From the NCBI GenBank assembly GCA_013289715.1, contig JABCZJ010000017.1, positions 62,001 to 126,000 of the forward strand: a DNA stretch of 64,000 nt. The letters run 5' to 3'. Source of the DNA: Acidobacteriota bacterium (lineage in GTDB: Bacteria; Acidobacteriota; Terriglobia; Acidiferrales; UBA7541). A program made the position numbers and the translations under genes. Below the pieces are notes generated by a model that was not told where the DNA came from, searched no databases, and saw only the letters and a program-made list of their open reading frames with translations. Below are positions 51,279 to 59,422 of the stretch, piece by piece (positions within the stretch are counted from its first letter, which is position 1; every line of letters begins with the position of its first letter).

Positions 51279-52234
51279 GTCTCGAAACCGCCAAGCGCGT
51301 GCTGCGCGTAGAATCCGAAGCGATTGCCAGCCTGATCGACCGCCTGGACGCCCGCTTCGAAAAAGCCGTGGAACTCCTGCACAATTGCAAAGGACGAGTA
51401 GTCGTCACAGGCCTGGGAAAATCGGGCCTGGTGGGCCGCAAACTCGCCGCCACTTTCGCGAGTACCGGCACCCCGGCGCTTTTCCTGCACACCGGTGAGG
51501 CGCTGCACGGCGATCTTGGTATGCTCACTGCCGGAGATGTAATGCTGGCCATCTCCGCCAGCGGAGAAACCGCGGAACTGATCGAGCTGCTCGAAACCGT
51601 GAAACGCCTAGGCGTTCCGCTGCTCGCGCTCACCGCCAATCCGAAATCCACGCTGGCGCAGGCCAGCAACATCGTTCTCGACATCGCCGTGAAAGAAGAA
51701 GCATGCTCGCTGAATCTCGCGCCCACGGCTTCCACCGCCGCCGCCATGGCCATGGGCGATGCCCTAGCCATCGCATTACTGGAACGCCGCGGCTTCAAGG
51801 AAGAAGATTTCGCCGCGCTCCATCCCGGCGGCCGCCTCGGCAACAAACTCCGCCGCGTCGAATCGCTGATGCACTCCGGCGAAAACGCGCCTCACGTCTT
51901 GCCCACGGCAAAAATGCCAGACGTGATTTACGAAATGAGCCGCAAAGGCCTGGGCCTCGCCGCCGTCACCGAAGCCAACGGCAAACTTCTAGGCATAATC
52001 ACCGACGGCGACCTCCGCCGCGTAATGCAAAAACGCCAGGAAAACGTCCTGGCCCTGAGCGCCGCCGATTGCATGACCAAGAATCCCATCACGCTATCGC
52101 GCCACGAACTAGCCGCCAGCGCCCTGCGCGTAATGGAAGAAAAAAAGATCACCAGCCTCCTGATCACGGACCCCGCAGGCAAACTAGAAGGCGTCCTGCA
52201 CATCCATGATCTGTGGACCCTGCAATTGCTCTGA
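51275..52234 (+). CDS. kdsD: Arabinose-5-phosphate isomerase
   Basis: Isomerase (319 residues) that makes arabinose-5-phosphate from ribulose-5-phosphate for KdsA. It has an N-terminal SIS domain with VVVTGLGKSGLVGRKLAATF, ALHGDLGML and AISASGETAELIEL, and two C-terminal CBS domains (from about residue 200 and after KNPITLSRHELAAS). The start at 51275 gives the ATGA overlap with kdsA; the ORF also extends to 51257. It is the kdsD/kpsF family; the position in the KDO operon argues for KdsD. Confidence 0.94.
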   Translation: MSLETAKRVLRVESEAIASLIDRLDARFEKAVELLHNCKGRVVVTGLGKSGLVGRKLAATFASTGTPALFLHTGEALHGDLGMLTAGDVMLAISASGETAELIELLETVKRLGVPLLALTANPKSTLAQASNIVLDIAVKEEACSLNLAPTASTAAAMAMGDALAIALLERRGFKEEDFAALHPGGRLGNKLRRVESLMHSGENAPHVLPTAKMPDVIYEMSRKGLGLAAVTEANGKLLGIITDGDLRRVMQKRQENVLALSAADCMTKNPITLSRHELAASALRVMEEKKITSLLITDPAGKLEGVLHIHDLWTLQLL

Positions 52235-52274
52235 AGTTTTTCGGTCAGCGACAGCAGGAAGAAGGAAACTCAGG

Positions 52275-52835
52275 ATGCCGATACGCGAAATTAAATTCCC
52301 AGCCAAGGTTCTGCGTCGCGCCAAACCCGTGCGCGTCCTCCTCATGGACGTCGACGGCACCATGACCCCCGGCTACGTCTGCTTGCAAACCTTCCCGGAC
52401 AACAGCGTCTGCGAAATGAAAATGTTCCACGCCCACGACGGCGCCGGCATCAAACTCGCCAGCATCATGGGCATCCGCACCGGCATAATCACCGGACGCG
52501 ATTCTCCGGCCAACGCCCGCCGCGCCCGCGAATCTTCCATGGAATTTGTGATTCAAGGCCAACCGAAGAAGCTCGAAGCCTACAAAGCGATCTTAGTTCG
52601 CGCGGGAGTAACGGACGAAGAAGTAGCGTACATCGGCGACGACCTCCCGGATTTGCCGATCCTGCAGCGTGTAGGCCTGGCCGTTGCGGTTGCCAATGCA
52701 GTATTCGAAGTAAAACGCGCCGCCCACTATGTCACCACAGTCCGCGGCGGCGAGGGCGCAGTCCGCGAACTTGTCGAACTAATTCTGAAAGCCCAGGGCC
52801 GCTGGAAAAAAGCCATCCCCCAAGCCATCGCCTAG
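52275..52835 (+). CDS. kdsC: KDO-8-phosphate phosphatase (HAD family)
   Basis: HAD phosphatase (186 residues) that releases KDO from KDO-8-phosphate. The motif VLLMDVDGTMTPG holds the nucleophile and acid aspartates. TGIITGRDSP is motif II, KLEAYKAI... carries the lysine of motif III, and IGDDLPDLPIL is motif IV, a compact cap-less KdsC pattern. The ATG at 52275 is supported by a Shine-Dalgarno-like GGAAGAAGG; the frame to 52206 overlaps kdsD and is not needed. It ends the kdsA-kdsD-kdsC operon. Confidence 0.94.
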   Translation: MPIREIKFPAKVLRRAKPVRVLLMDVDGTMTPGYVCLQTFPDNSVCEMKMFHAHDGAGIKLASIMGIRTGIITGRDSPANARRARESSMEFVIQGQPKKLEAYKAILVRAGVTDEEVAYIGDDLPDLPILQRVGLAVAVANAVFEVKRAAHYVTTVRGGEGAVRELVELILKAQGRWKKAIPQAIA

Positions 52836-52849
52836 CCGAAGCGTTTGAC

Positions 52850-53003
52850 TGTGGTGCGGCCGGTCCCGCCTTGTGGGCCGGGCAGCCGTTGCCGTTGGTT
52901 TCTCTGCATTCTCTGCTCCTCTGCGATAATCCTTCGCCGCTGCCTCTCATCGCTTTGCCGTTATCAGTGTTCATCTGCGTTCATCTGTGTTCATCTGTGG
53001 TGC
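52850..53003. repeat. Hairpin copy and TCATCTGYGT tandem repeats
   Basis: GTGCGGCCGGTCCCGCC...GTGGGCCGGGCAGCCGTTGCC (52854-52893) resembles the unit at 338-380 before hpt (CCGGTCCCGC and CCGGGCAGC). After a CT-rich stretch, three exact tandem 10-mers TCATCTGYGT/TCATCTGTGG lie at 52971-53000. The same 10-mer pair is at 6990-7009. No gene is present in this 210-bp gap between convergent kdsC and the deacetylase gene. Confidence 0.6.
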
Positions 53004-53046
53004 CTTTGCATTACCTGTGCCTAGCCGAAGACGGCAATCCACCGCG

Positions 53047-54078
53047 TCACTCCTTCTGTCTCTCCTGCCGCATCTGCTCAAAAATCTGCTCCGCCCATCC
53101 CGGCGGCTCCGGTCCTTTGCTCAAATCCAGTTTCATCCCCAACGCCAATTTCCACCGGTCCATCCACAAAATCCCCGTCCCCGCATAAAGATCCGGCGTC
53201 GCGTAAGCCGGATCCGCCATCGCCGTGTCCAGTGAAACAAACTTGTACCCGCGTTTCTCCAATTTCTCGAGCAAAGCGTCCAAACATTCCGTATTCAACG
53301 CATTATCGTGCACCAACAAAATCTGCGGAATCTGCCGCCCAAACATTCCCGCCGATTCCTTCTCCGCGTAATCAAAAACCGTGTCCACATACTCCAGATA
53401 TTCCTTCTTCGCGCGCGCCGCCATCTTCTTGTCTTTCTTTTCCAGCGCGTGCCCCAGCGCATCATTGAAAACGTAATCCGCATCCTCAATCGTCACCGGC
53501 GCGATAGTGTAACCGCGGTCCTTCAGAAACGTGTCGAAAGCCGTCTTCACCTCCATCGTCATCCCCGTATTCAAATAAGGATGCCGAAAATATTTTTCGC
53601 TCTGTCCCGCGGCTTTCAAGAGCGCCCCGGTCACCACCTCGCCGCGAATCAGGTCATCCTCATATTTTTGCAGCGGCGTATTGCTGAAATCATCATGCGC
53701 GTAGTTGTGATTCCCCAGCGTCAGACCTGCGTCCAGCCACATCTGCAAAAGTTCCGCCCGCGCATCGCGCTCGCCAGCCACTTGCAGTTTCCGTTCGTTC
53801 ACGAATCCGATCGCCCACGCATGATGCGCCTTCAACGCCGCCGGTATTCCCCGATTGATCTTCTGCAATTCCTTCAAGTCTCCGTAAGCAAAATCGTCGC
53901 CGGGCAACGCCCCGGGCAAATCGTCCACCGTGATTGCCACGCTATTCTGCGTGCCAACTTGCGCTCGGCCTCCGCCAAACTCGGTCGCCAATCGCGCTCC
54001 ATGCGCGCCCCAAGCCGCGGCCGCACACGACAGCGCACCTACGAAAAGCAGCCGCAATCCCAACGGTCCAGTCCCCAA
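53047..54078 (-). CDS. Exported polysaccharide deacetylase (NodB-like)
   Basis: Product of 343 residues with a signal peptide (LGLRLLFVGALSCAAAAWGA). The NodB-like fold is marked by ITVDDLPG (motif 1, catalytic and metal Asp), LGNHNYAHDDF (motif 2, metal His pair), RHPYLNTG (motif 3), and later ILLVHDNALN. Motif 1 Asp-Asp and motif 2 H..H are intact. It would deacetylate or trim surface or periplasmic sugars; the exact substrate cannot be read. Convergent with kdsC. The LPS neighbourhood may be coincidental. Confidence 0.85.
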   Translation of the reverse strand: MGTGPLGLRLLFVGALSCAAAAWGAHGARLATEFGGGRAQVGTQNSVAITVDDLPGALPGDDFAYGDLKELQKINRGIPAALKAHHAWAIGFVNERKLQVAGERDARAELLQMWLDAGLTLGNHNYAHDDFSNTPLQKYEDDLIRGEVVTGALLKAAGQSEKYFRHPYLNTGMTMEVKTAFDTFLKDRGYTIAPVTIEDADYVFNDALGHALEKKDKKMAARAKKEYLEYVDTVFDYAEKESAGMFGRQIPQILLVHDNALNTECLDALLEKLEKRGYKFVSLDTAMADPAYATPDLYAGTGILWMDRWKLALGMKLDLSKGPEPPGWAEQIFEQMRQERQKE

Positions 54079-54139
54079 AGAGTTCCTCGCTTCGCATCAA
54101 GATAGAAACATCACCCACGCCAACTCGCAGCGTACCGGA

Positions 54140-54850
54140 TCACTCCTTCCGGACCTGCCGAAGCAACGCCTCCGCGTGCAACGCTCCCTCCGGCGTCTCC
54201 TCATGCTTGAAATAAGCAAACACATCGCCGCTTCGCGCGAGCCTGCGCACCCTCTGCGCCACAGCCTTCCGCGAATATCTTTCTTTGCGCAGCCGCAGAT
54301 AATGAAAATCAGCAGTTACCACTTCCGGCGTCTTCAACTCCTCGCTCTCCGCCAGACAAAGCGCCGCCCCGCCCTTGCGCAGGGTTGAATAGACGTCCTC
54401 GCTAAACCACGATTCGTGCCGGAACTCGAACGCCGCGCGCACCCAGGGCGGCAAGCCTGCTAAAAAATCGCGTAACCGCGGCACGTCACATTTGAAATTC
54501 GGCGGCAATTGGAATAGCACTGGTCCAAGCTTCTTTGCCTTACGCAACGGTTCGAGCGAAGCCAGGAATTCCGCCGCGGTCTCCGCCACGTCGCGCAGGC
54601 GCTTGCTGTGCGTGATTCGCTGATGCGCTTTCACTGCAAACCGGAAATCGCCAGGAGTCGCTTCCGCCCAGCGCAGCAGCAATTCCTCGCCCGCGATCTG
54701 GCGGAACGTAGAATTCACTTCCACCGAATTCAGCCGCTCCGCATAATGACTCAAGAATCGCGCCGCGCTGAGCTTCGCCGGATAGAACTCCGGCTTCCAG
54801 CTCGCGTAAGCCCAACCCGACGTGCCCGCATATGTGTCTCCCATAGGCAC
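54140..54850 (-). CDS. DUF72 family protein (YecE-like)
   Basis: Product of 236 residues belonging to the DUF72 TIM-barrel family. Signature parts are YAGTSGWAYASWKPEFYPAK, YAERLNSVEVNSTFRQI, FRFAVKAHQRITH, GPVLFQLPPNFK, AAFEFRHESWF and YFKHEETPEGALHAEAL. No enzymatic activity is established for most of the family. It has no signal peptide and lies 61 bp upstream of the deacetylase gene on the same strand, so co-transcription is possible. Confidence 0.9.
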   Translation of the reverse strand: MPMGDTYAGTSGWAYASWKPEFYPAKLSAARFLSHYAERLNSVEVNSTFRQIAGEELLLRWAEATPGDFRFAVKAHQRITHSKRLRDVAETAAEFLASLEPLRKAKKLGPVLFQLPPNFKCDVPRLRDFLAGLPPWVRAAFEFRHESWFSEDVYSTLRKGGAALCLAESEELKTPEVVTADFHYLRLRKERYSRKAVAQRVRRLARSGDVFAYFKHEETPEGALHAEALLRQVRKE

Positions 54851-55010
54851 GACATTCTAATCGTTCATCGAAAAATTGCGCGCACAATCTGCTCCGCATA
54901 CATCAATCACCGCATATTCGCACCAGCTGTCAAAGTGCTAGAATCTCAACCTGCGGGCAGGCAGGCAAGCCGCAGCTGCGGTAAAGAATTCAGCGCGCCC
55001 CGAGGCCCTA

Positions 55011-55487
55011 ATGGCTCCGCCACTCGAACTAGTGGTCAATGACCAGAAATACCCGGTCCACTCCGATCCCGATACCCGCCTCCTCACCGTTCTGCGCGAC
55101 GAGCTCGGCCTCACCGGCACAAAATACGGCTGCGGAGAAGGGCAGTGCGGCGCATGCACGGTCCTGATCGGCGGCTCGCCCCGGCGTTCGTGCCAAGTCC
55201 TCCTCGGCGAAGTAGTGCAACCGGTCACCACCATCGAGGGCCTCGAAAAAGATGGCCATCTCCATCCCGTGCAGCAAGCCTTCCTCGATCTCGATGCCTT
55301 CCAATGCGCCTACTGCACCTCCGGGATGATCATCAGCAGCGTCGCGCTCCTCACGCAGAAGCCGGATCCATCGTCCACTGATATCGTGCAATTCATGCAA
55401 GGAAATATCTGCCGCTGTGGCACCTACCCGCGCATCGTGGACGCGATTCAACGAGCCGCGAAATCCATGGAGAAGCAACCGCGATGA
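55011..55487 (+). CDS. 2Fe-2S subunit of a molybdenum hydroxylase (IorA/CoxS-like)
   Basis: Product of 158 residues. An N-terminal plant-type 2Fe-2S ferredoxin domain (TKYGCGEGQCGACTVLIGG plus an additional Cys) is followed by a helical domain with the second 2Fe-2S cluster (YCTSGMIISSVALL and MQGNICRCGTYPRIVDAI). It passes electrons from the molybdopterin subunit encoded just downstream, which it overlaps by 4 bp. Architecture matches the small subunit of isoquinoline 1-oxidoreductase and similar aldehyde/purine-type hydroxylases. No FAD subunit gene is present. Confidence 0.92.
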   Translation: MAPPLELVVNDQKYPVHSDPDTRLLTVLRDELGLTGTKYGCGEGQCGACTVLIGGSPRRSCQVLLGEVVQPVTTIEGLEKDGHLHPVQQAFLDLDAFQCAYCTSGMIISSVALLTQKPDPSSTDIVQFMQGNICRCGTYPRIVDAIQRAAKSMEKQPR

Positions 55488-57637
55488 GCAGCCTGCTGAA
55501 CAAATTTGCGCGCGAGCCTGAGCTCGAACCTGAGCGCTACGAATTCCGCGAAGCCCCCATCCACCACTTCGCACTCGACCGCCGAGATTTCTTCAAGTTC
55601 TTCGGCGCCGGCATCATGGTCTTTGCGGCTGCGAAAGACGCGCTAGCCCTGCAGGAATCCGGCGGCGGCCGTCAAAATCATTCAGAAGAGCTGCCCAAGG
55701 AAATTACGGCGTGGCTGCACATCGGCGAAGACGGCAGCGTCACTGCCTTCACCGGAAAAGTCGAGATCGGCCAGAACATCCGCACCTCGCTTGCGCAAAG
55801 TGTTGCCGATGAATTGCGCGTCTCCTTCGAAACCGTGCGCATGGTGATGGGCGACACGCAACTAACGCCGTTCGACATGGGCACATTTGGCAGCCGCACG
55901 ACGCCCACCATGGCTCCGCAACTCCGCCGCGTAGCCTCCGCCGCGCGCGAACTTCTGCTGCAGACCGCGGCGAAAGAATGGAACACCGCTCCCGAAAAAT
56001 TGCTGGCAGTAAACGCGAAAATCACAGACCCAGCTTCGGGCCGTGCCACAACCTACGCGGACGTCGCGCGCGGCAAAACGCTCGCGCAAAGAATTCCCGA
56101 CGAAGATCCAATGACGCCAGCATCCGAATGGACAATCGCGGGCAAATCGCTGCCGAAAGTAGACGGCCGCGCGTTCGTCACCGGCCGCCACCAATACACT
56201 TCGGACCTGCGCCCAGCAGGCCTGATGTACGGAAAAGTCCTGCGCGCACCGTCTTTCGGCGCGACGATGACCTCCTGCGATATAAGCGCCGCGCAAAAAT
56301 TTCCTGCAGCCGTAATCGTGCACGACGGCGACTTTGTCGGCGCAGCGGCCTCCAGTGAAAACGAAGCGGACGAAGCCATCGCGGCAATTCGCGCGGAATG
56401 GAAAGAAACTTCGCAGCCTTCCAGCAGCGAACTCTTTTCCTATCTCAAGCAGAACGTCGCAAGCGACGAGCCTAGCGATCTCACGCAATCCGGCTCCATC
56501 CCAGACGGTCTCGCAGCCGCCACGCATCGCCTCGAGGCCACCTACACCGTCGCCTACATCGCCCACGCACCGCTAGAACCACGCGCCGCCGTGGCCGAAT
56601 GGAAAGACGGCAAGCTAACCGTGCGGACCGGAACGCAACGCCCCTTCGCCACCCGTGACGCTCTCGCGGAAGCCTTCCACCTCGCCAAGGAAAACGTCCG
56701 CGTCATCGTGCCCGACACCGGCTCAGCCTACGGCGGAAAACATACGCCCGATGCCGCGCTCGAAGCTGCAAGGCTTGCGCGTGCCACAGGCAAACCTGTC
56801 AAAATCGTCTGGACGCGCGAGGAAGAATTCACTTGGTCCTATTTCCGCCCAGCCGGCGTGATTGAAATCAAGAGCGGTGTAGCCGCCGACGGCAAACTCA
56901 CCGCTTGGGAATTCCATAATTACAATTCCGGCGCCGCGGGGATCGGCACTCCATACACAGTCCCGAACCAACACATCGAATTTCATCCGGTGCGCTCGCC
57001 CCTGCGCCAAGGGTCGTATCGCGGCCTGGCCGCCACCGCCAACCATTTCGCGCGCGAATCGCACATGGACGATCTCGCCCACGCCGCCGCAATGGACCCG
57101 CTCGATTTTCGCCTCAAGAACATTTCCGATCCGCGTCTGCGCGACGTCTTCCAAGCCGCCGCAGAATCCTTCGGCTGGCCGGCCAAAAAAACCAAGCCCG
57201 GGCAGGGTTTCGGCATCGGAGGCGGGATCGAAAAGAGCGGCTACGTGGCAACCTGCACGGAAATTTCCACCGACGACGCGCGCGGCGCAATTCGCGTCGT
57301 CCGCGTGGTCACTGCATTCGATTGCGGCGCAATCGTCAATCCCGACGGCCTGCGCAATCAGATCATGGGCGCAAATATCATGGGCCTCGGCGGCGCACTC
57401 TTCGAAGCGATGGCCTTCAACGGCGGCCGCATCACCAACGCGCGCTTTGCGCGCTATCGCGTCCCGCGCTTTCGCGACGTCCCCGACATGGAAATCGTCC
57501 TGATGGATCGCAAAGATATTCCCTCAGCCGGCGCAGGTGAAACCCCGCTGGTGGGTTTGGCGCCCGCCATCGGCAACGCCATCTTCGATGCTACCGGCGT
57601 CCGTCGCACCACTCTACCGCTAGCTCCGCGCGCCTAG
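55484..57637 (+). CDS. Molybdopterin-binding hydroxylase large subunit (IorB-like), Tat-exported
   Basis: Product of 717 residues of the xanthine-dehydrogenase/aldehyde-oxidase superfamily, IorB branch. Near residue 30 it has a twin-arginine-like DRRDFFKFFGAGIMVFAAA, suggesting periplasmic export of the folded, cofactor-loaded complex, with the small subunit carried along. Motifs include GKVEIGQNIRTSLAQSVADE, MGTFGSRTTP, TAYGGKHTPD-like SAYGGKHTPD and the catalytic Glu in SAGAGETPLVGLAPAIGNA. It lacks the FAD partner, so the acceptor may be a cytochrome or quinone protein. The substrate is unknown. Confidence 0.9.
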   Translation: MSSLLNKFAREPELEPERYEFREAPIHHFALDRRDFFKFFGAGIMVFAAAKDALALQESGGGRQNHSEELPKEITAWLHIGEDGSVTAFTGKVEIGQNIRTSLAQSVADELRVSFETVRMVMGDTQLTPFDMGTFGSRTTPTMAPQLRRVASAARELLLQTAAKEWNTAPEKLLAVNAKITDPASGRATTYADVARGKTLAQRIPDEDPMTPASEWTIAGKSLPKVDGRAFVTGRHQYTSDLRPAGLMYGKVLRAPSFGATMTSCDISAAQKFPAAVIVHDGDFVGAAASSENEADEAIAAIRAEWKETSQPSSSELFSYLKQNVASDEPSDLTQSGSIPDGLAAATHRLEATYTVAYIAHAPLEPRAAVAEWKDGKLTVRTGTQRPFATRDALAEAFHLAKENVRVIVPDTGSAYGGKHTPDAALEAARLARATGKPVKIVWTREEEFTWSYFRPAGVIEIKSGVAADGKLTAWEFHNYNSGAAGIGTPYTVPNQHIEFHPVRSPLRQGSYRGLAATANHFARESHMDDLAHAAAMDPLDFRLKNISDPRLRDVFQAAAESFGWPAKKTKPGQGFGIGGGIEKSGYVATCTEISTDDARGAIRVVRVVTAFDCGAIVNPDGLRNQIMGANIMGLGGALFEAMAFNGGRITNARFARYRVPRFRDVPDMEIVLMDRKDIPSAGAGETPLVGLAPAIGNAIFDATGVRRTTLPLAPRA

Positions 57638-58190
57638 TAAGTCGCTCCGTCCGGATTTGCAGTCATCGAAGCGCGGCGTCCCGTTGTAATCGAAAAATAT
57701 TCCATCCACTGCTTGCGAATTCCGTTAGTTCGTTCAATCAGCTCGCTGCTGGGCTTGGCGCTGTGCTGAACGACCATAACCATCCCGGTGTTGAATCGCC
57801 GTTGCCATTGATCAACGGCCGGCGCGCGCGGGCCTTCCGCCGCTATCACGTCCTGAATCGTCACCTTGGTTCAGTCCGTCTTGAAAATGGGATGCCCATT
57901 CGCATCTTTCCCCGCGGGAACCAGATTGCGCAAAATAAAAAAGTCCGGAACTTCGGCAGGTGAAATTAGCCCCATCCAATAGAGGTCGAGGTACGAATAA
58001 CCCGTCGCGGGCACGCAGTAATCGTCGTCGAGCTGCGTGTACATGCCGTCGAAATTGTTCAGCCAAACTCCGCCGCCCATGATGGACGCTTCCGTCGGCC
58101 GTACGTTCGGAAAGGGAACGACCACCTGCAATCCCCTCGCCCAGTGCGTCGTGTTCGACAATTGCATGGCCCAGCGTGCCCCGAGCGCCC
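57634..58190 (-). pseudogene. Decayed gene, C-terminal part of a metallopeptidase-like protein
   Basis: A continuous reading frame encodes RWAMQLSNTTHWARGLQVVV, EASIMGGGVWLNNFDGMYTQ, SYLDLYWMGLISPAEVPDFF and so on to KTD. It then has an in-frame TGA (57871-57873) and continues TKVTIQDVIAAEGPRAPAVD, NTGMVMVVQHSAKPSSELIE to the end at 57634. LDLYWMGLISPAEVPDFFIL resembles the tail of secreted proteins with an HExGHRW zinc site; here only RWAM of that motif remains and the upstream frame is interrupted, so the N-terminal half is lost. Convergent overlap with the end of the Mo-hydroxylase gene is 4 bp. Confidence 0.65.
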
Positions 58191-58298
58191 TCGACTACCG
58201 GTCGCACGTGTTGTCCCGTCTTTTCGTTGCGCCGTTTTTGATTTTCTTCGGCGGTCATTTCAAGTATTCCAGCACGTGTTTATGGTGAAGTCCAGCCT

Positions 58299-58439
58299 CT
58301 AGCGTGGAAACCGCGCATCCAGGCGCCGCATTAACTCGACCGCATTATCAATCGCATCCCGGAACGCGTTTTCTGGTGCGGGCGATGGTCCGGGAGCGCC
58401 TAAGTTGAGCGAGACAGTCCGCGTGGTCGGCCCTTCCAT
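58299..58439 (-). CDS. Possible 46-residue protein or gene remnant
   Basis: From an ATG at 58439 the frame gives MEGPTTRTVSLNLGAPGPSP followed by APENAFRDAIDNAVELMRRL and ends RFPR-TAG. The second half is a clear amphipathic helix, and codon use is as in neighbouring genes, so it reads as coding. The frame is open upstream to about 58485 with QAAPPPGSNNAGRV, so it may be the C-terminal piece of a lost gene instead. It lies upstream of the decayed peptidase-like gene on the same strand. No family is recognised. Confidence 0.3.
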   Translation of the reverse strand: MEGPTTRTVSLNLGAPGPSPAPENAFRDAIDNAVELMRRLDARFPR

Positions 58440-58763
58440 CACACGTCCGGCGTTGTTTGAGCCGGGCGGCGGAGCTGCCTGGCAGTTTCACAAAAAGACT
58501 GCGGTCGGTTCACGCTCGGTGACCGAGACCAGCTAGCATCGGCGACCGGCTGCGGGGTGGTTCGGTTCGTTGGGAATTACCTTCGCGAGAATGTGCAATA
58601 CTTTGGTTCAGTGAAAACTCCTCAAACCACGAAGTTTCTTATGGTGTTTGGAATCAATGCTGAAATTAGCATCCGCCCATCTGTGCGGTTTGGCGCCTAA
58701 CCTGCTGATTTCCTTTGACGGTGGTGTGCGCCAGTGGGCATTGCCAACTGGGAGTGGGCTAAA
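58440..58763. other. Intergenic region, nothing convincing seen
   Basis: 324 bp before the PEP-CTERM gene. A copy of the short repeat GGTCGGCCCTTCCATCACAC lies at its left edge (58424-58443). The rest has no ORF, RNA gene or hairpin that I can support. A promoter for the PEP-CTERM gene is presumably present but not obvious. Confidence 0.4.
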
Positions 58764-58994
58764 ATGAATAAACTTGGATTTGCAATACTTTTGGGCATTG
58801 CGCTTCTCGCTCCGCTCGCTAAGGCTGACCCGGGAAACCAGAACGGTTGCGATGCCAGTGGCGATAAGCCGAAAAAATGTGATCCGGCACCGGTTCCGGA
58901 GCCTGGAATCGCCGCCCTTGTCGGTATGGGACTTTTGGCGCTGGGTGGCTACGCATTAGCGCGTAGCAAGCAGAACCTGAGCGAAAAGCGCTAG
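58764..58994 (+). CDS. Very short PEP-CTERM sorting-domain protein
   Basis: Product of 76 residues from the ATG at 58764, which has GGGAG 8 nt upstream. A signal peptide (residues 1-21, FAILLGIALLAPLAKA) is followed by only about 22 residues (DPGNQNGCDASGDKPKKCDP) containing two Cys (C29, C39). Then comes the PEP-CTERM tripartite signal: VPEPG (44-48), a hydrophobic helix (IAALVGMGLLALGGYALA) and a basic end (RSKQNLSEKR). Exosortase would cleave after the VPEP motif, so the mature peptide would be about 25 residues. No exosortase gene is in the window. A strong terminator follows, so it is a single-gene transcript. Confidence 0.8.
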   Translation: MNKLGFAILLGIALLAPLAKADPGNQNGCDASGDKPKKCDPAPVPEPGIAALVGMGLLALGGYALARSKQNLSEKR

Positions 58995-59022
58995 ACTCCG
59001 CGCAGCGCGTGGACCCGCGCCT

Positions 59023-59059
59023 CGCCGGAGTGTTCGGGCCATTCCGGCGTTTTATTTTT
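59023..59059 (+). terminator. Rho-independent terminator of the PEP-CTERM gene
   Basis: CGCCGGAGTG (59023-59032) pairs with CATTCCGGCG (59040-59049), a 10-bp stem with one G-U pair and a 7-nt loop, followed by TTTTATTTTT. It is the clearest intrinsic terminator in the window, 29 bp after the stop codon. Confidence 0.8.
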
Positions 59060-59422
59060 CGCGAGCTGCCTGACCGTTCGTTACGACTCGCTTCACTTCA
59101 CGATAAGTAGCCGCAACGAAGTCTTCCCGCAACAGCCCAGCAACAACGCTCGCAACGTAGCTGGAAAGCTCAAATTCCGCGGGCCTGCCCTCAATCGAAT
59201 CCTGGAAGAGAGTTGGTTAGGCGTCCAGAAATCCTGTTGCCACCAGCAGTCGGCACCGGCAGCGCCAGACTAACTGCTGATCACCGAACTGGCTGTGCCA
59301 GGGTGCCGTGATTTCCAACGCCGGGCAATTGCAACGACCTACCGCCGATGGGTCTCCCGGGGACTTGGCCCCGTGAAGCTCGACTCTTCCTGGCTAGCCC
59401 ACGCTCGTCTACACTAGCCTCT
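59060..59422. other. Intergenic region, nothing convincing seen
   Basis: About 360 bp between the terminator and the DUF4112 gene. Short ORFs are present but without coding features. No tRNA or known repeat was recognised. The ORF of the next gene is open upstream to 59348, but the added residues read as repeat-like sequence. Confidence 0.4.

Noticed and set aside
52971..53000. Three tandem 10-mers as a possible CRISPR array
   Set aside because: Units are contiguous with no spacers and too short.
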